Shown here: positions 1 through 10,051 of the stretch, piece after piece | Numbering within the stretch: the first letter of the stretch is position 1 | Layout of the letters: each line of letters opens with the position of its first letter | Source: Ancylobacter polymorphus | Lineage (GTDB): Bacteria > Pseudomonadota > Alphaproteobacteria > Rhizobiales > Xanthobacteraceae | Direction: 5' to 3' | Assembly: GCF_030813495.1 (NCBI RefSeq) | Contig: NZ_JAUSUI010000009.1 | Coordinates: 1 to 64,000 of the forward strand | DNA length: 64,000 nucleotides | Translations under genes and position numbers: made by a program | The notes under the pieces: generated by a model | The model's database searches: none | What the model was told of the DNA's origin: nothing | Seen by the model: the letters and a program-made list of their open reading frames with translations, nothing else

Positions 1-1100
1 GCCTGACGCTGACGGGCACGGCGGCGAATAATTACACGCTGACCACCACCTCGCTGTCGGGCAATATCGGCACCATCGACCAGGCCTCGCTGTCGATTAC
101 CGCATCCAACGCCAGCAAGACCTATGGCGAGGTCGCAACGCTGACGGGTTTCACCTCGTCCGGCCTGCAGAACGGAGAGACGATCGGCTCGGTTACCTTG
201 ACGAGCGCCGGCGAGGCCGCGACGGCCACTGTGGCCGGAAGCCCCTATGTCATCGTCGCCAGCGATGCGACCGGCGGCACCTTCAATGCCGCCAATTACG
301 ACATCACCTACCATGACGGCGAACTGGTCGTGAACCCGGCGACACTGACGGTGACGGCCTCCGACGCCTCGAAGACCTATGGCGACGCCGGCGAGCTGAA
401 CGGCGCCACGGGTTTCACCACCTCGGGCCTCGTCAATGGGGACACGGTGACTTCGGTCTCACTGTCGAGCAGCGGGACGGCCACCACGGCCAATGTGGGC
501 GCTTATGGCATCGCCGCATCGGACGCGCAGGGCTCGGGCCTCTCCAACTATTCCCTGACCTATGCCAGCGGAACGATGACGGTGACGCCGCGGCCACTGA
601 CGGTCGCCGCCAACAATGCCACCATGAAGGCCGGTGACGCCGTGCCGCCGCTCAACTGGACGATCACTGTCGGCGATCTCGTCAACGGAGATACGCTGAC
701 AGGCGCGCTCGTGACCTCCGCCACATCCTCCTCCTCGGCGGGCGCCTACCCCATCCTTCAGGGAAGCCTGGCGGCAACGGACAACTATGCCTTGAGCTAC
801 ATCCCCGGCATTCTGACGGTGCAGCGGAGCGATTGGCCGCCCCCGGAGGAGGTGGCGCTGGCGATCGCGGCGACACCCAACAGCTGGTTCGTACAGACCT
901 CGGCGTTCTCCGCAGGCGTGGTCTTCGACACCGGGGAGAACAGCGGCAACGGGGAGGGCGGCGCGGCGGCAGACAGCCAAAATGCCGGCGGAGAATCGAC
1001 AGGTTGTACCGGCGGTGCGGCCGGCGGCGCTTCCTGTACCTCTTCGCCTCATCCGCAGAATACCCGCGTCGGGCGATTCCTGCGGTTCCTGGCCCGCTGA
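1..1100 (+). CDS. MBG/YDG-repeat filamentous adhesin-like protein, 3' part
   Basis: The reading frame is open from base 3 with no start in the window, so this is the C-terminal part (about 365 residues) of a larger protein. It consists of tandem beta-rich repeats of about 75–85 residues, each opening with a block like ITASNASKTYGEV, LTVTASDASKTYGD or LTVAANNATMKAGD and containing a GLVNGDT-type turn. These match the MBG/YDG repeats found near the C-terminus of very large filamentous haemagglutinin-like exoproteins. No beta-barrel follows the repeats; the tail (from about base 830) is Gly/Ala/Ser-rich with several Cys and ends in an Arg-rich stretch (RVGRFLRFLAR). Absence of a barrel suggests two-partner (TpsA/TpsB) secretion, but the partner is not visible. 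Function is inferred as surface adhesion. The family call is good; the specific role is unknown. Confidence 0.75.
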   Translation, partial: LTLTGTAANNYTLTTTSLSGNIGTIDQASLSITASNASKTYGEVATLTGFTSSGLQNGETIGSVTLTSAGEAATATVAGSPYVIVASDATGGTFNAANYDITYHDGELVVNPATLTVTASDASKTYGDAGELNGATGFTTSGLVNGDTVTSVSLSSSGTATTANVGAYGIAASDAQGSGLSNYSLTYASGTMTVTPRPLTVAANNATMKAGDAVPPLNWTITVGDLVNGDTLTGALVTSATSSSSAGAYPILQGSLAATDNYALSYIPGILTVQRSDWPPPEEVALAIAATPNSWFVQTSAFSAGVVFDTGENSGNGEGGAAADSQNAGGESTGCTGGAAGGASCTSSPHPQNTRVGRFLRFLAR

Positions 1101-1379
1101 CTACCTTATCCCGCCGCCCATGAGCGGCCGGCTGGCGGCCTCCCGTCGGCCTTCTGACGCCGCCGCCCTGTGGTGGGAGCGACATCGGCCTCGCGCGCGG
1201 GCGTCTGGCCGTGCAAGGGCCCGGTCGGCGCGGCTTCGCCAGAACCGATGCGAGGCGAGGGGGAGGGAGGGGGGCGGCATCGCCCCTGGCGTGGAATATC
1301 ACCAGCGTCGCGTGCAGCGCAGGGGCGAACGTGCCTGCCACCCGCGCAATAGCGGCCGCCACGCGGCCAAATCGCCACC
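1101..1379. other. Intergenic, no gene recognised
   Basis: This 279-base gap lies between two convergent genes. It is very GC-rich. Short open frames exist on both strands but have no recognisable motif or ribosome binding site, and I see no strong terminator hairpin. Confidence 0.5.
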
Positions 1380-2033
1380 TCAGCGAGCTGACATCGTACC
1401 GCTCAAGAACACACGGATGCACTCCCGGACATAGGCCCGGCGGCGGTCACTTCCGTCCCAGGCGAGCCGCCCGTCGAGACCGTGCGTGATGGATCCCGCC
1501 ACCATGTCCATCAGCATGCGCGCCGCGTCTTTCGGATCGGGGACATCGAGGCGTCCGCGACGGCATTCATGAGCGATCCAGTCGCCGAGCAACTGCAGGA
1601 TGACGCCTTTGCCATGCGTCGCCGATATCTGATCGAGCTCGGGGTGCTGAGCCGCTTCGACGAATATCAGCTGCAGGAAGGCAAAGCGCTCGCGGTCGGC
1701 CTCGTCGTCAATATCGTTGCCGAAGATCAGGTCCAGCGCGCGGTCGAGCGGGACATCATCATAATCCGCCGGCAGCCGGACCATGCGCGCGCGATGCTGG
1801 TCGATGATCGCCGTCAACAGCGCCGCTTTGCTGGGAAACAGCTGATAGAGCGTGCGCTTCGAGATGTGGCAGCGGGCCGCCACCGCGTCTGTGGTCAGCC
1901 GCGCATAACCCGCCTCCTGAAACATCTGGGTTGCCACGGCAACGATTTCGTCACGACGGGCAGCGGTGGGCATCAGCTTGGGGCGTCCCCGAGAGCGGGG
2001 GGCCGTGGCGGGCTTCGTTTCTTCAGAGGGCAC
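1380..2033 (-). CDS. TetR/AcrR-family repressor beside RND efflux operon
   Basis: A 217-residue regulator. The N-terminus carries the arginine-rich SRGRPKLM lead and a TetR helix-turn-helix at about residues 25–70, with the typical LTTDAVAARCHISKRTLYQLF segment split by its turn. The C-terminal part (FIFVEAA-like, DMVAGSITHGL) resembles the AefR-type ligand domain. It starts at GTG (2031–2033). It is divergent from the efflux operon beginning at 2144, with 110 bases between, so it most likely represses that operon and itself. A candidate operator, GGTAC–6–GTACC, lies at 2109–2124. The inducer cannot be read from the sequence; hydrophobic drugs, solvents or plant phenolics are usual for such pairs. 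Confidence 0.88.
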   Translation of the reverse strand: MPSEETKPATAPRSRGRPKLMPTAARRDEIVAVATQMFQEAGYARLTTDAVAARCHISKRTLYQLFPSKAALLTAIIDQHRARMVRLPADYDDVPLDRALDLIFGNDIDDEADRERFAFLQLIFVEAAQHPELDQISATHGKGVILQLLGDWIAHECRRGRLDVPDPKDAARMLMDMVAGSITHGLDGRLAWDGSDRRRAYVRECIRVFLSGTMSAR

Positions 2034-2080
2034 AGCAACGCTTCCAGCAGGCGACGATCAGTGTGGCAGACCTAACACAA

Positions 2081-2124
2081 TTGACAATCCGGCCGCTTGA
2101 GAAATATGGGTACTATAGCGTACC
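2081..2124 (+). promoter_or_regulatory. Candidate promoter and TetR operator for the efflux operon
   Basis: A consensus TTGACA (2081–2086) is followed after 17–18 bases by ATATGG/TATGGG (2104–2110), a plausible sigma-70 promoter. Immediately downstream is the inverted repeat GGTAC–tatagc–GTACC (2109–2124). A dyad at the start region of a TetR-divergent efflux operon fits repressor binding that blocks initiation. Base pattern is seen directly; binding is inferred. Confidence 0.5.
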
Positions 2125-2143
2125 ATAAATCAGATCGGCTCCG

Positions 2144-3400
2144 ATGTCCCTTCTCAACGGCCGTTTGGCTAGAATCCCGGTGCTCGTTGTCTTCGCGGTG
2201 ACGCTGGCGGCGTGCGACGGGAAGGACAAGGCGGGCGTGCCCGTTCCGGGCGCGCAAAGGCGCGCGCAGGTCGGTGTCGTCACCCTGCATCCGCAGTCGG
2301 TGGCGATCACCGCCGAACTGCCGGGGCGCACCTCGGCCTCGCTGGTTGCCGAAGTCCGGCCGCAGGTTGGCGGGCTCATCAAGGAGCGGCTGTTTCAGGA
2401 GGGCGGCGAGGTCAAGGCCGGGGACCCGCTCTACCAGATCGAGCCGGCGAGCTATCAGGCCGCCTATGACAGCGCCGTCGCCAGCCTGCAGAAGGCCGAG
2501 GCGGCAGTGCCGAGCGCCGAGGCCAAGGTCGAGCGCTATGCCGGGCTGATCAAGCAGAATGCGGTAAGCAAGCAGGACAATGACGACGCCGTCGCCTCGC
2601 TGGCGCAGGCCAAGGCCGAAGTCGCGGCCGCGCGCGCCAGCGTCGACACCGCGCGGATCAATCTCGACTACACCCGCATCACCGCGCCGATCGGCGGACG
2701 GATCGACAAGTCTGCGCTTACCCCCGGCGCGCTGGTGACCGCGAGCCAGGATACGGCGCTCACCACCATCCGCACGCTCGATCCGATCAATGTCGACGTG
2801 ACCCAGTCGAGCACCAATCTGCTCAATCTGAGCAAGGCGGTCCGCGAGGGCCGCATCAAGATCAGCGGCGACAACGTCGCGGTGCGGCTGAAGCTGGATA
2901 ACGGCACGACCTATGTGCATGCCGGGAAGCTGGAGTTCTCCTCGGCCTATGTCGACGAGACCACCGGCACCTATTCCGTACGTGCGCAATTCCCCAACCC
3001 GGAGCGCCTGCTGCTGCCCGGCATGTATGTGCATGCCGTGGTCGAGGAAGGTGTGGCGCCTGACAGCTTTCTGGTTCCCCAGCGTGGCGTCACCCGCAAC
3101 ACCAAGGGCGAGCCGGTCGCCCTCGTGGTGAATGCGCAGAACAAGATCGAGCAGCGCGTGCTCACAATCGCGCGCAGCGTCGGCAACAGCTGGCTGGTCG
3201 AGGCTGGCATTGGCGATGGTGATCGCGTGGTGGTCGAAGGCAGCCAGTTCGTGCGCAGCGGGCAGGATGTCACCGCTATCGACGTCGTGGTCGACGACAC
3301 CACCGGCGAAATCAGGGAGCGCGGTCAGCAATCCGCCACGCCGACGAGCGGCGCCCTTGCAACGGGCGGCGCGGGCCCCTCCACCAGCACACCGAACTGA
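2144..3400 (+). CDS. RND efflux periplasmic adaptor (membrane fusion) lipoprotein
   Basis: A 418-residue AcrA/MexA-type adaptor that links the inner membrane pump to the outer membrane channel. The N-terminal signal peptide ends in a lipobox, LAAC, with Cys24 as the lipidated residue. The usual order follows: lipoyl half motif ([16 protein letters not shown]), an alpha-hairpin with heptad-like Ala/Lys-rich helices at about residues 100–165, the second lipoyl half ([15 protein letters not shown]), beta-barrel and membrane-proximal domains. Its length is normal for the family. It is first in a three-gene operon, eight bases before the pump gene. The last 30 residues are a low-complexity Thr/Gly/Pro tail. 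Substrates cannot be deduced. Confidence 0.92.
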   Translation: MSLLNGRLARIPVLVVFAVTLAACDGKDKAGVPVPGAQRRAQVGVVTLHPQSVAITAELPGRTSASLVAEVRPQVGGLIKERLFQEGGEVKAGDPLYQIEPASYQAAYDSAVASLQKAEAAVPSAEAKVERYAGLIKQNAVSKQDNDDAVASLAQAKAEVAAARASVDTARINLDYTRITAPIGGRIDKSALTPGALVTASQDTALTTIRTLDPINVDVTQSSTNLLNLSKAVREGRIKISGDNVAVRLKLDNGTTYVHAGKLEFSSAYVDETTGTYSVRAQFPNPERLLLPGMYVHAVVEEGVAPDSFLVPQRGVTRNTKGEPVALVVNAQNKIEQRVLTIARSVGNSWLVEAGIGDGDRVVVEGSQFVRSGQDVTAIDVVVDDTTGEIRERGQQSATPTSGALATGGAGPSTSTPN

Positions 3401-3408
3401 GGCTGGTC

Positions 3409-6400
3409 ATGTCGCGTTTCTTCATCGACCGCCCGATCTTCGCCTGGGTGATCTCCATTCTCGTCATGCTGGGCGGCCTGTTGGCGTTGAACAGCCTGCC
3501 GATCGCCCAATACCCGCAGATCGCGCCGACCACGGTCTCGATCAGCGCCAGCTATCCCGGCGCGGACGCGCAGACCGTCGAGAACTCGGTGACCAAGATC
3601 ATCGAGCAGGGCATGACCGGCATCGACAATCTCGACTACATGTCGGCAACGTCGACCTCGACCGGACAGGCGAGCATCTCTCTGACCTTCACCGGCTCCG
3701 CCGATCCCGACGTCGCCCAGATGCAGGTGCAGAACAAACTGCAATTGGTGACCTCGCAGTTGCCGACGATCGTTCAGACCTCCGGCATCGAGGTCGCCAA
3801 GGCGTCCGACGGCTTCCTGATGGTGATCGGCTTCGTTGCGACGGACGGCAAGATGTCCTCGGTCGACCTCGCCGACTACGTGGATTCAACGCTTTCCGAC
3901 ACGCTGAAGCGTGTGGAGGGCGTGGGCTCGACCCAGCTTTTCGGCTCGGGCTATGCGATGCGCATCTGGCTGGATCCCGACAAGCTGGCCAAGTATCAGC
4001 TTATGCCGGGCGACGTCTCCACGGCGCTGGAGGCTCAGAACACGCAGGTTTCCGCCGGACAGCTCGGCGGCCTGCCGCAGCGTCGCGGCCAGCAGCTCAA
4101 CGCCACCGTGACGGCTCGCTCGCGGCTACAGACCGCCGAGCAGTTCCGCAACATCATCCTCAAAAGCCAGACCGACGGCTCGCTCGTGCGGCTGAGCGAC
4201 GTTGCCACCGTCGAGCTTGGCGCGGAGAGCTTCACCACGACCTCGCAGTACAACGGCAAGCCGGCGGCAGGCCTCGCGATCAATCTTGCCACCGGCGCCA
4301 ACGCCATCAACGCCGCCGAGGCGGTGAAGGCGACCATCCAACGCCTCTCCGCGACCTTCCCCGAAGGTGTCGAGGTGGTCTACCCCTATGACACGACGCC
4401 GTTCGTGGTGCTGTCGATCGAGAGCGTGGTGCATACGCTGATCGAGGCGGTGGTGCTGGTGTTCGTGGTGATGTTCGTCTTCCTGCAGAACATCCGCGCC
4501 ACCCTCATTCCGACCATCGCCGTTCCGGTCGTGCTTCTGGGCACGTTCGGCGTCCTCTCCGCTTTCGGCTATTCCATCAACACGCTGACCATGTTCGCCA
4601 TGGTGCTGGCGATCGGCCTGCTGGTCGATGACGCCATCGTCGTGGTCGAAAATGTCGAGCGCGTCATGGAGGAGGAAGGTCTTTCGCCGTGCGAGGCGAC
4701 GCGCAAATCGATGGACGAGATCACCGGTGCGCTGATCGGCATCGCCACCGTGCTGTCGGCGGTGTTCGTGCCGATGGCCTTCTTCGGCGGCTCGGTCGGC
4801 GTGATCTATCGGCAGTTCTCGGTGACCATCGTCACCGCCATGATCCTCTCGGTGCTGGTGGCGCTGATCCTGACGCCCGCCTTGTGCGCGACCATCCTGA
4901 AACCCGCCAGGCAGGGCGCCAAGCAGCGCGGCGTCTTCGGCGCCTTCAACCGTGGCTTTGATCGCACCACCGAAGCCTATCGCCGCGGTACCGCCGGCAT
5001 CATCGCCCGCTCGGGCCGCGCGCTGGTCGTGTTCCTCATCGTCGCGATCGGCATGGGTTGGCTGTTCGTGCGCCTGCCGTCCTCCTTCCTGCCGCAGGAA
5101 GACCAGGGCCTCCTGATCACCAGCGTCCAGCTGCCGGTCGGCGCCACGGCTGACCGGACGGCGCAGGTGCTGCAGCAGGTGACCGACCATTATCTCCAGG
5201 AGGAGAAGGCGGCGGTCGAGGGCGTCATGACCGTGTCCGGCTTCGGCTTCGGCGGACAGGGACAGAATGTCGGCATCGCCTTCGTGCGCTTGCGGCCCTT
5301 CGATGAGCGCAAATCCGCCAATCTGTCGGCGAACGCCGTGGCTGGACGCGCCATGGCCGCGTTCTCGACATATCGCGACGCCATGGTGTTCGCCCTGGCC
5401 CCGCCCGCGATCCAGGGCATGGGCAACTCCAACGGCTTCAGCTTCTACCTCCAGGACATCAATGGCGCTGGGCATGCGGCTCTGATCGCGACCCGCAACG
5501 AGTTGCTGGCCAAGGCGGCAAGCGATCCCCGTCTCGCCAATACAAGGCCCAACGGGCAGGAGGACGAGCCGCAATTCGTTGTCGATATCGACCAGGAAAA
5601 GGCCAGCGCGCTCGGTGTCTCGCTCGGCGATATCAACGACACACTCTCAACCGCCTGGGGCAGCAGCTACGTCAATGATTTCATTGATCGCGGGCGGGTG
5701 AAGAAGGTCTATCTGCAATCGGCGGCCGATTTCCGCATGCAGCCGGAAGACCTCGCCAAATGGCAGGTCCGCAATTCGGATGGCGCGATGGTGCCGTTCT
5801 CCTCCTTTGCTTCGACGCGCTGGACGTTCGGCTCGCCCCGGCTGGAGCGCTTCAACGGCGTCTCGGCAGTGGAAATCCAAGGACAGGCCGCACCCGGTGT
5901 CAGCTCCGGCGACGCGATGGTGGCGATCGACGAGATCGCCGCGGGATTTCCGAAGGGGTATGGCCATGTGTGGACCGGACTTTCCAAGCAGGAGCGGCTG
6001 TCGGGCAATCAGGCGAGTGCGCTCTACGCCATCGCGGTGCTGGTCGTGTTCCTGTGCCTTGCCGCGCTCTATGAGAGCTGGTCGATCCCGTTCGCGGTGC
6101 TGCTGTCGGTTCCCATCGGCATCTTCGGCGCGCTGGTGGGCGCTCACCTGTTCGGCCAGACCAACGACGTTTATTTCAAGGTTGGCCTTCTCACCACGAT
6201 CGGCCTCGCCGCCAAGAACGCGATCCTGATCGTCGAATTCGCCATTGAGCGGCAGGCGCATGGCCTTGGCCTCGTGGATGCGACACTGGACGCGGCCCGC
6301 CAACGTCTGCGGCCGATCTTGATGACGTCTTTCGCCTTCATTCTCGGCGTGACGCCTCTCGCCGTGGCCACTGGGGCCGGCTCGGGCGCGCAGAACGCCA

Positions 6401-6561
6401 TCGGCATCGGCGTGATGGGCGGCATGATCGCAGCCACCGTGCTCGGCGTGTTTTTCATACCGCTGCTTTTCGTGACGGTGCGGCGGGTGTTCGCAGGCCA
6501 TGCCGCGCCGCGCGGCGTCTCGGAACCCGCCGTCCCGGTGGAGAGCGCCGATGCCCGCTAA
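3409..6561 (+). CDS. RND multidrug efflux pump, HAE1 (AcrB/MexB) type
   Basis: A 1050-residue inner membrane proton/drug antiporter. It starts with the classic [14 protein letters not shown] amphipathic helix and first membrane span. The proton-relay residues of the family are visible: the Asp-Asp pair in the fourth span ([19 protein letters not shown]) and the Lys of the tenth span ([14 protein letters not shown]). The two large periplasmic loops and the internal duplication are complete, including the glycine-rich [10 protein letters not shown] segment of the C-terminal docking/porter half. Length is exactly as expected. It overlaps the likely start of the outer membrane channel gene by 11 bases, indicating translational coupling. 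Substrate range is unknown. Confidence 0.95.
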   Translation: MSRFFIDRPIFAWVISILVMLGGLLALNSLPIAQYPQIAPTTVSISASYPGADAQTVENSVTKIIEQGMTGIDNLDYMSATSTSTGQASISLTFTGSADPDVAQMQVQNKLQLVTSQLPTIVQTSGIEVAKASDGFLMVIGFVATDGKMSSVDLADYVDSTLSDTLKRVEGVGSTQLFGSGYAMRIWLDPDKLAKYQLMPGDVSTALEAQNTQVSAGQLGGLPQRRGQQLNATVTARSRLQTAEQFRNIILKSQTDGSLVRLSDVATVELGAESFTTTSQYNGKPAAGLAINLATGANAINAAEAVKATIQRLSATFPEGVEVVYPYDTTPFVVLSIESVVHTLIEAVVLVFVVMFVFLQNIRATLIPTIAVPVVLLGTFGVLSAFGYSINTLTMFAMVLAIGLLVDDAIVVVENVERVMEEEGLSPCEATRKSMDEITGALIGIATVLSAVFVPMAFFGGSVGVIYRQFSVTIVTAMILSVLVALILTPALCATILKPARQGAKQRGVFGAFNRGFDRTTEAYRRGTAGIIARSGRALVVFLIVAIGMGWLFVRLPSSFLPQEDQGLLITSVQLPVGATADRTAQVLQQVTDHYLQEEKAAVEGVMTVSGFGFGGQGQNVGIAFVRLRPFDERKSANLSANAVAGRAMAAFSTYRDAMVFALAPPAIQGMGNSNGFSFYLQDINGAGHAALIATRNELLAKAASDPRLANTRPNGQEDEPQFVVDIDQEKASALGVSLGDINDTLSTAWGSSYVNDFIDRGRVKKVYLQSAADFRMQPEDLAKWQVRNSDGAMVPFSSFASTRWTFGSPRLERFNGVSAVEIQGQAAPGVSSGDAMVAIDEIAAGFPKGYGHVWTGLSKQERLSGNQASALYAIAVLVVFLCLAALYESWSIPFAVLLSVPIGIFGALVGAHLFGQTNDVYFKVGLLTTIGLAAKNAILIVEFAIERQAHGLGLVDATLDAARQRLRPILMTSFAFILGVTPLAVATGAGSGAQNAIGIGVMGGMIAATVLGVFFIPLLFVTVRRVFAGHAAPRGVSEPAVPVESADAR

Positions 6562-8146
6562 CCGCTTCTCCGGGGCTGCCCGGCATTCCGACGCGACCGG
6601 TGATCTCATGCCCCCCTCCCAGCTGCGGCCGCTCTGGCACGTCTCGCTTGTCCTTATTGCCGGCCTTGTGAGCGGTTGCGCCGTCGGTCCTGACTACACC
6701 GCCCCCTCAATGCCGATCCCCACCGCCTGGGGCAGCGGCAAAACGGCCAGCCTGACGGCGGATGATGCCACCCGTCTGCCGCCAGACCTTGCCCGATGGT
6801 GGGAGCAGCTCAACGACGCGACGCTGAACCGCCTTGTCGAGCAGGCGGTCGCCGGCAATCTCGATGTCGCGACGGCCAAAGCGCGGGTGCGCCAGGCGCG
6901 GGCCACGCGGCGGCAGGCACTGGCCGCGCTCGCCCCGACGCTGACCGGCTCCGGCAGCTACAGCCGCGCCGACAATGGCAGCAATGTCTCTGACACCGGG
7001 GATGTGACGGTGTCCGGTCCGTTCGACACCTTCAACCTCGGCGCCAATGCGAGCTGGGAGCTTGACCTGTTCGGCGAGAACCGCCGCGCCGCCGAAGCCG
7101 CGAAATATGGGCTCGACGCTTCCGAGGAGAGCCTGCGCAACACGCTGCTGGTGCTCATCGGCGATGTGACCACCAGCTATGTCGAGGCCCGCGGCTATCA
7201 GGCCCGCATCGCGCTGGCGCGCCGCACGGCAACCTCGCAGCGCGAGACGGCGGCGCTGACGCGCACCAAGCTGGAAGCCGGGTCCGCGTCCGCCGTCGAC
7301 GCGGCCAATGCCGAAGGGCAGGCGGCCAGCACGGAAGCCGATATTCCTCAGCTTGAGTCTTCCTATCAGCAGTCGGTGCACCAGCTCGCCATCCTGCTGG
7401 GCCAATCGCCATCCGCGCTGAACGACGCCATGAAGCGCAGCGCTCCCATTCCCGCGCCGGGCCGCCCCGTGCCGGAGGGCGTGCCGGCCGACGTGCTGCT
7501 GTCACGCCCGGATGTGCGGCTCGCCGAACGTCAGCTGGCGCAATATACCGCGCAGATCGGTCAGGCCGAGGCCGCGCGCTATCCCGATGTCAGCCTTGCC
7601 GGCGAGGTGTCGACCTCGGCGACCAAGCTCGGCGGTCTTGGAAAGAGTTCGTCCATCAGCTGGAGTTTTGGCCCGAGCGTGAGCGTGCCGCTGTTCAATG
7701 CCGGGCAGTTGGAAGCCGCGGTCGAGTACGCTCAGGCCGAGCGCGACGTGTATTTCGTCGCCTATCGAGCGGCCGTGCTGACGGCGCTGCAGGAGGTCGA
7801 GAATGCCAGCGTGGCGCTGAGGCAGGAGCAGCGGCGCAACCGCAGCCTCGACGCGTCCGTGCGTTCCTACCGGCAGGCGGCCTCGTTGGCGCGCACGCTG
7901 TATCAAAGCGGCAGCAGCAGCTTCCTCGACGTGCTCGATGCGGAACGTTCGCTCTATTCGGCAGAAGACGCCCAACTGCAGAGCCGCGTGGCGATCACGA
8001 CGGACTACATCGCGCTGAACAAGGCGCTGGGCGGCGGATGGTCGGGCGTCGTCGACACGCGCACACCGGAAGTGACCGATCGGATGGCACCCCGCTTTGT
8101 TCGCACGGACTGGGCGCAGAAATTCGCGATGTCTGAACGCAACTGA
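6551..8146 (+). CDS. Outer membrane efflux channel lipoprotein (OprM/NodT family)
   Basis: The third component of the RND system, a TolC-like channel. Two starts are possible: ATG 6551, which overlaps the pump gene and has a GGTGGAGAG ribosome site 6–8 bases upstream, or ATG 6608, which gives a more compact signal peptide. I prefer 6551 for its ribosome site. The lipobox is LVSG-C followed by AVGPDY, the standard N-terminal mark of the NodT/OprM family. Two repeated outer-membrane-efflux domains follow, with long Ala/Gln/Arg-rich helices ([38 protein letters not shown]). About 531 residues, slightly longer than the usual 460–500, because of the N- and C-terminal extensions. Confidence 0.92.
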   Translation: MPANRFSGAARHSDATGDLMPPSQLRPLWHVSLVLIAGLVSGCAVGPDYTAPSMPIPTAWGSGKTASLTADDATRLPPDLARWWEQLNDATLNRLVEQAVAGNLDVATAKARVRQARATRRQALAALAPTLTGSGSYSRADNGSNVSDTGDVTVSGPFDTFNLGANASWELDLFGENRRAAEAAKYGLDASEESLRNTLLVLIGDVTTSYVEARGYQARIALARRTATSQRETAALTRTKLEAGSASAVDAANAEGQAASTEADIPQLESSYQQSVHQLAILLGQSPSALNDAMKRSAPIPAPGRPVPEGVPADVLLSRPDVRLAERQLAQYTAQIGQAEAARYPDVSLAGEVSTSATKLGGLGKSSSISWSFGPSVSVPLFNAGQLEAAVEYAQAERDVYFVAYRAAVLTALQEVENASVALRQEQRRNRSLDASVRSYRQAASLARTLYQSGSSSFLDVLDAERSLYSAEDAQLQSRVAITTDYIALNKALGGGWSGVVDTRTPEVTDRMAPRFVRTDWAQKFAMSERN

Positions 8147-8384
8147 ACGAGCTGCGGGGGGGGCGTCCGTTCCGGCGCTCCTGGCGCGGGGCTGAAGGTC
8201 AGCACCTGGCCAGGAAGCGCCGTCGGGCCCACTCGCCGATGTCCGTTTGTGGGCCCCCCTCGTCCGGCAGCGCCCAGTAGAGCCACCTTATTTTACACCG
8301 CCGGCGCGCCGTGACGGGCCCGGGCCTCCTCTTTGCGACGCGTTTCGGCTTCCGGGCGAAGTCGGCACGGCGCTTGCTTGGCAG
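8147..8384. other. Intergenic region with GC-rich hairpin
   Basis: About 240 bases after the efflux operon. The only clear structure is an inverted repeat, GGGCCCAC (8225–8232) and GTGGGCCC (8249–8256), with a 16-base loop. There is no T-run on either side, so it is at best a weak or Rho-assisted terminator. No convincing coding frame is present. Confidence 0.45.
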
Positions 8385-8408
8385 CTTGTATACCAGCTGG
8401 TGAGCAAG
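8385..8408. promoter_or_regulatory. 24-bp dyad operator candidate for the adjacent GntR regulator
   Basis: The half sites are CTTG-tata-CCAG and CTGG-tgag-CAAG, an inverted repeat whose outer and inner tetramers match exactly. It ends four bases before the start codon at 8413 and contains the presumed ribosome binding site (GGTGAG, 8399–8404). A regulator bound here would block both transcription and translation of its own gene, so negative autoregulation is the simplest reading. The dyad is seen directly; its ligand protein is inferred. Confidence 0.5.
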
Positions 8409-8412
8409 CCTG

Positions 8413-9189
8413 ATGAGCCTACCCCCGCCCAATATCGAGGACGCGATCCTTTCGGCGATCCTCGCAGGTCGCATCGAGCCCGGTACGCGGCTTGGCGAGC
8501 AGCAACTCGCGGATCTGTTCAGCGTGTCCCGCACCCGCGTGCGCGAAGCCATGATGCGCCTGAAGACGCGCGGCATCGTGGAGGTGAGCGCGCGGCGCGG
8601 GTGGTTCGTCATCGAGCCTTCCGCTGACGATGCGCGGGACGCGTTTCAGACCCGGCGCGTCATCGAGACCGGTTTGCTCCACACCCTGAAGCGCGTGCCG
8701 CCCGAGGTCATCGCCGGACTCAAGCGCCACATCGCGATGGAGGAGGCCGCGATAAACGCCGGGGACGTGACGTCGCGTGCCTGTCTGCTGGGCGATTTTC
8801 ACATTCACCTTGCCGAGGCGTTGGGCAATCGCCTGCTCACCGAGATTATTCGCGACCTTACCGCCCGCACCACGCTGATATCGATGCTCTATCAGCCGAC
8901 CGAACAGGCTGAGGAATCGAGCCACGACCACGCGGACATCGTCGCGGCTCTCGAAGCCGGCGACACCAAGGCCGCCGCTTGGCTGATGGACGAGCACATC
9001 ACCAAGGTCGAGGCCGGGCTGGACTTCACCGCAAAACCCGACCCGCTCGCGGGGCTGCGCGATCTGCTCACGCCGCCACCCGCCACACCCGTTACCGCCG
9101 AACCGCCGCCACCGTGCTGCGAGGCCGAGCCTACGCATGCTCACGCCCATGCCCACCCCTCTGTCACCCAATCGAGCAAGAAGGACTAG
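8413..9189 (+). CDS. GntR-family regulator, FCD subfamily, with Cys/His-rich tail
   Basis: A 258-residue repressor-type protein. The winged helix-turn-helix is at about residues 8–68 (LGEQQLADLFSVSRTRVREA). The FCD ligand domain occupies about residues 75–220, with conserved Arg/His residues (RRVIETGLL, FHIHLAEALGNR, DHADIVAALEAGD) that usually bind a metal and an organic acid or amino acid. The gene directly precedes an amino acid ABC importer on the same strand (four bases to the SBP start), so it probably senses that importer's substrate. The C-terminus is odd: about 35 extra residues rich in Pro with adjacent Cys residues and a HAHAHAH run (PPPPCCEAEPTHAHAHAHPS). This resembles a metal-binding tail and is not part of the usual fold. 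Confidence 0.88.
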   Translation: MSLPPPNIEDAILSAILAGRIEPGTRLGEQQLADLFSVSRTRVREAMMRLKTRGIVEVSARRGWFVIEPSADDARDAFQTRRVIETGLLHTLKRVPPEVIAGLKRHIAMEEAAINAGDVTSRACLLGDFHIHLAEALGNRLLTEIIRDLTARTTLISMLYQPTEQAEESSHDHADIVAALEAGDTKAAAWLMDEHITKVEAGLDFTAKPDPLAGLRDLLTPPPATPVTAEPPPPCCEAEPTHAHAHAHPSVTQSSKKD

Positions 9190-9193
9190 AGCC

Positions 9194-9979
9194 ATGAACC
9201 GCAGGACAATCCTCGCTTTCCTCGCCGGTGCCCTGATGATCGGTCAGGCCCCCACGCCCGCCAGTGCCGATGCGCTCGCCACCATCGAGACCAACAAGGT
9301 CATCCGTATCGCGGTCCCGCAGGACTTTCCGCCGTTCGGCACGGTCGGCACGGACATGCAGCCGCAGGGCTATGACGTCGATGTCGCCAAGCTCATCGCC
9401 GACAAGCTGGGCGTGAAGCTGGAGCTCGTGCCGGTGACCAGTGCGAACCGCATCCCCTACCTGCAGACCAACAAGGTCGATCTGGTCATCTCGTCGCTCG
9501 GCAAGAATGCCGAGCGTGAGAAGGTGATCGATTTCACCACCGCCTATGCGCCCTTCTTCAATGGCGTGTTCGGCCCGGCGGGTGTGGATGTGAAGGACGT
9601 GCAGGGGCTGTCGGGCAAGACCATCGGCGTCACGCGCGGCGCGGTGGAGGATCTTGAACTCACCAAGATCGCGCCCGCCGACGCGACCATCAAGCGCTAC
9701 GAGGACAATAACGGCACCATCTCCGCCTTCCTTTCGGGACAGGTCGATCTGATCGCCACCGGCAATGTCGTCGCGGCCGCGATCATCGCGCGCAACCCGC
9801 CGAAGAAGCCGGAGATCAAGTTCCTGATCAAGAACTCGCCCTGTTACATCGGCCTCAACAAGAACGAGCCCGCTCTGCTAGCCAAGATCGACGCCATCAT
9901 CGCCACCGCCAAGAAGGACGGAGCGCTGAACGCCATCTCGCAGAAATGGCTCGGCGCGGATCTGCCGGCCGACATCTGA
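9194..9979 (+). CDS. Polar amino acid ABC transporter, substrate-binding protein
   Basis: A 261-residue periplasmic binding protein of the SBP_bac_3 family. ATG 9194 is chosen because it gives a clean signal peptide (MNRRTILAFLAGALMIGQ, then a cut near ASADA) and an AAGGA site upstream; an in-frame start further upstream would run through the regulator gene and add a non-signal leader. The mature part begins in family style (VIRIAVPQDFPPFGTV, then MQPQGYDVDVAKLIADKLG) and contains the LVISSLGKNAEREK hinge segment. It is the first gene of an importer operon with two permeases and an ATPase. The exact amino acid cannot be read from sequence. Confidence 0.92.
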   Translation: MNRRTILAFLAGALMIGQAPTPASADALATIETNKVIRIAVPQDFPPFGTVGTDMQPQGYDVDVAKLIADKLGVKLELVPVTSANRIPYLQTNKVDLVISSLGKNAEREKVIDFTTAYAPFFNGVFGPAGVDVKDVQGLSGKTIGVTRGAVEDLELTKIAPADATIKRYEDNNGTISAFLSGQVDLIATGNVVAAAIIARNPPKKPEIKFLIKNSPCYIGLNKNEPALLAKIDAIIATAKKDGALNAISQKWLGADLPADI

Positions 9980-10051
9980 TCGCACGCACAGGTCGCCGGG
10001 GACCACCCGGCGACCTCCTCCCAGAACAGCAATTCCCGGCGGAGGTGAGAA

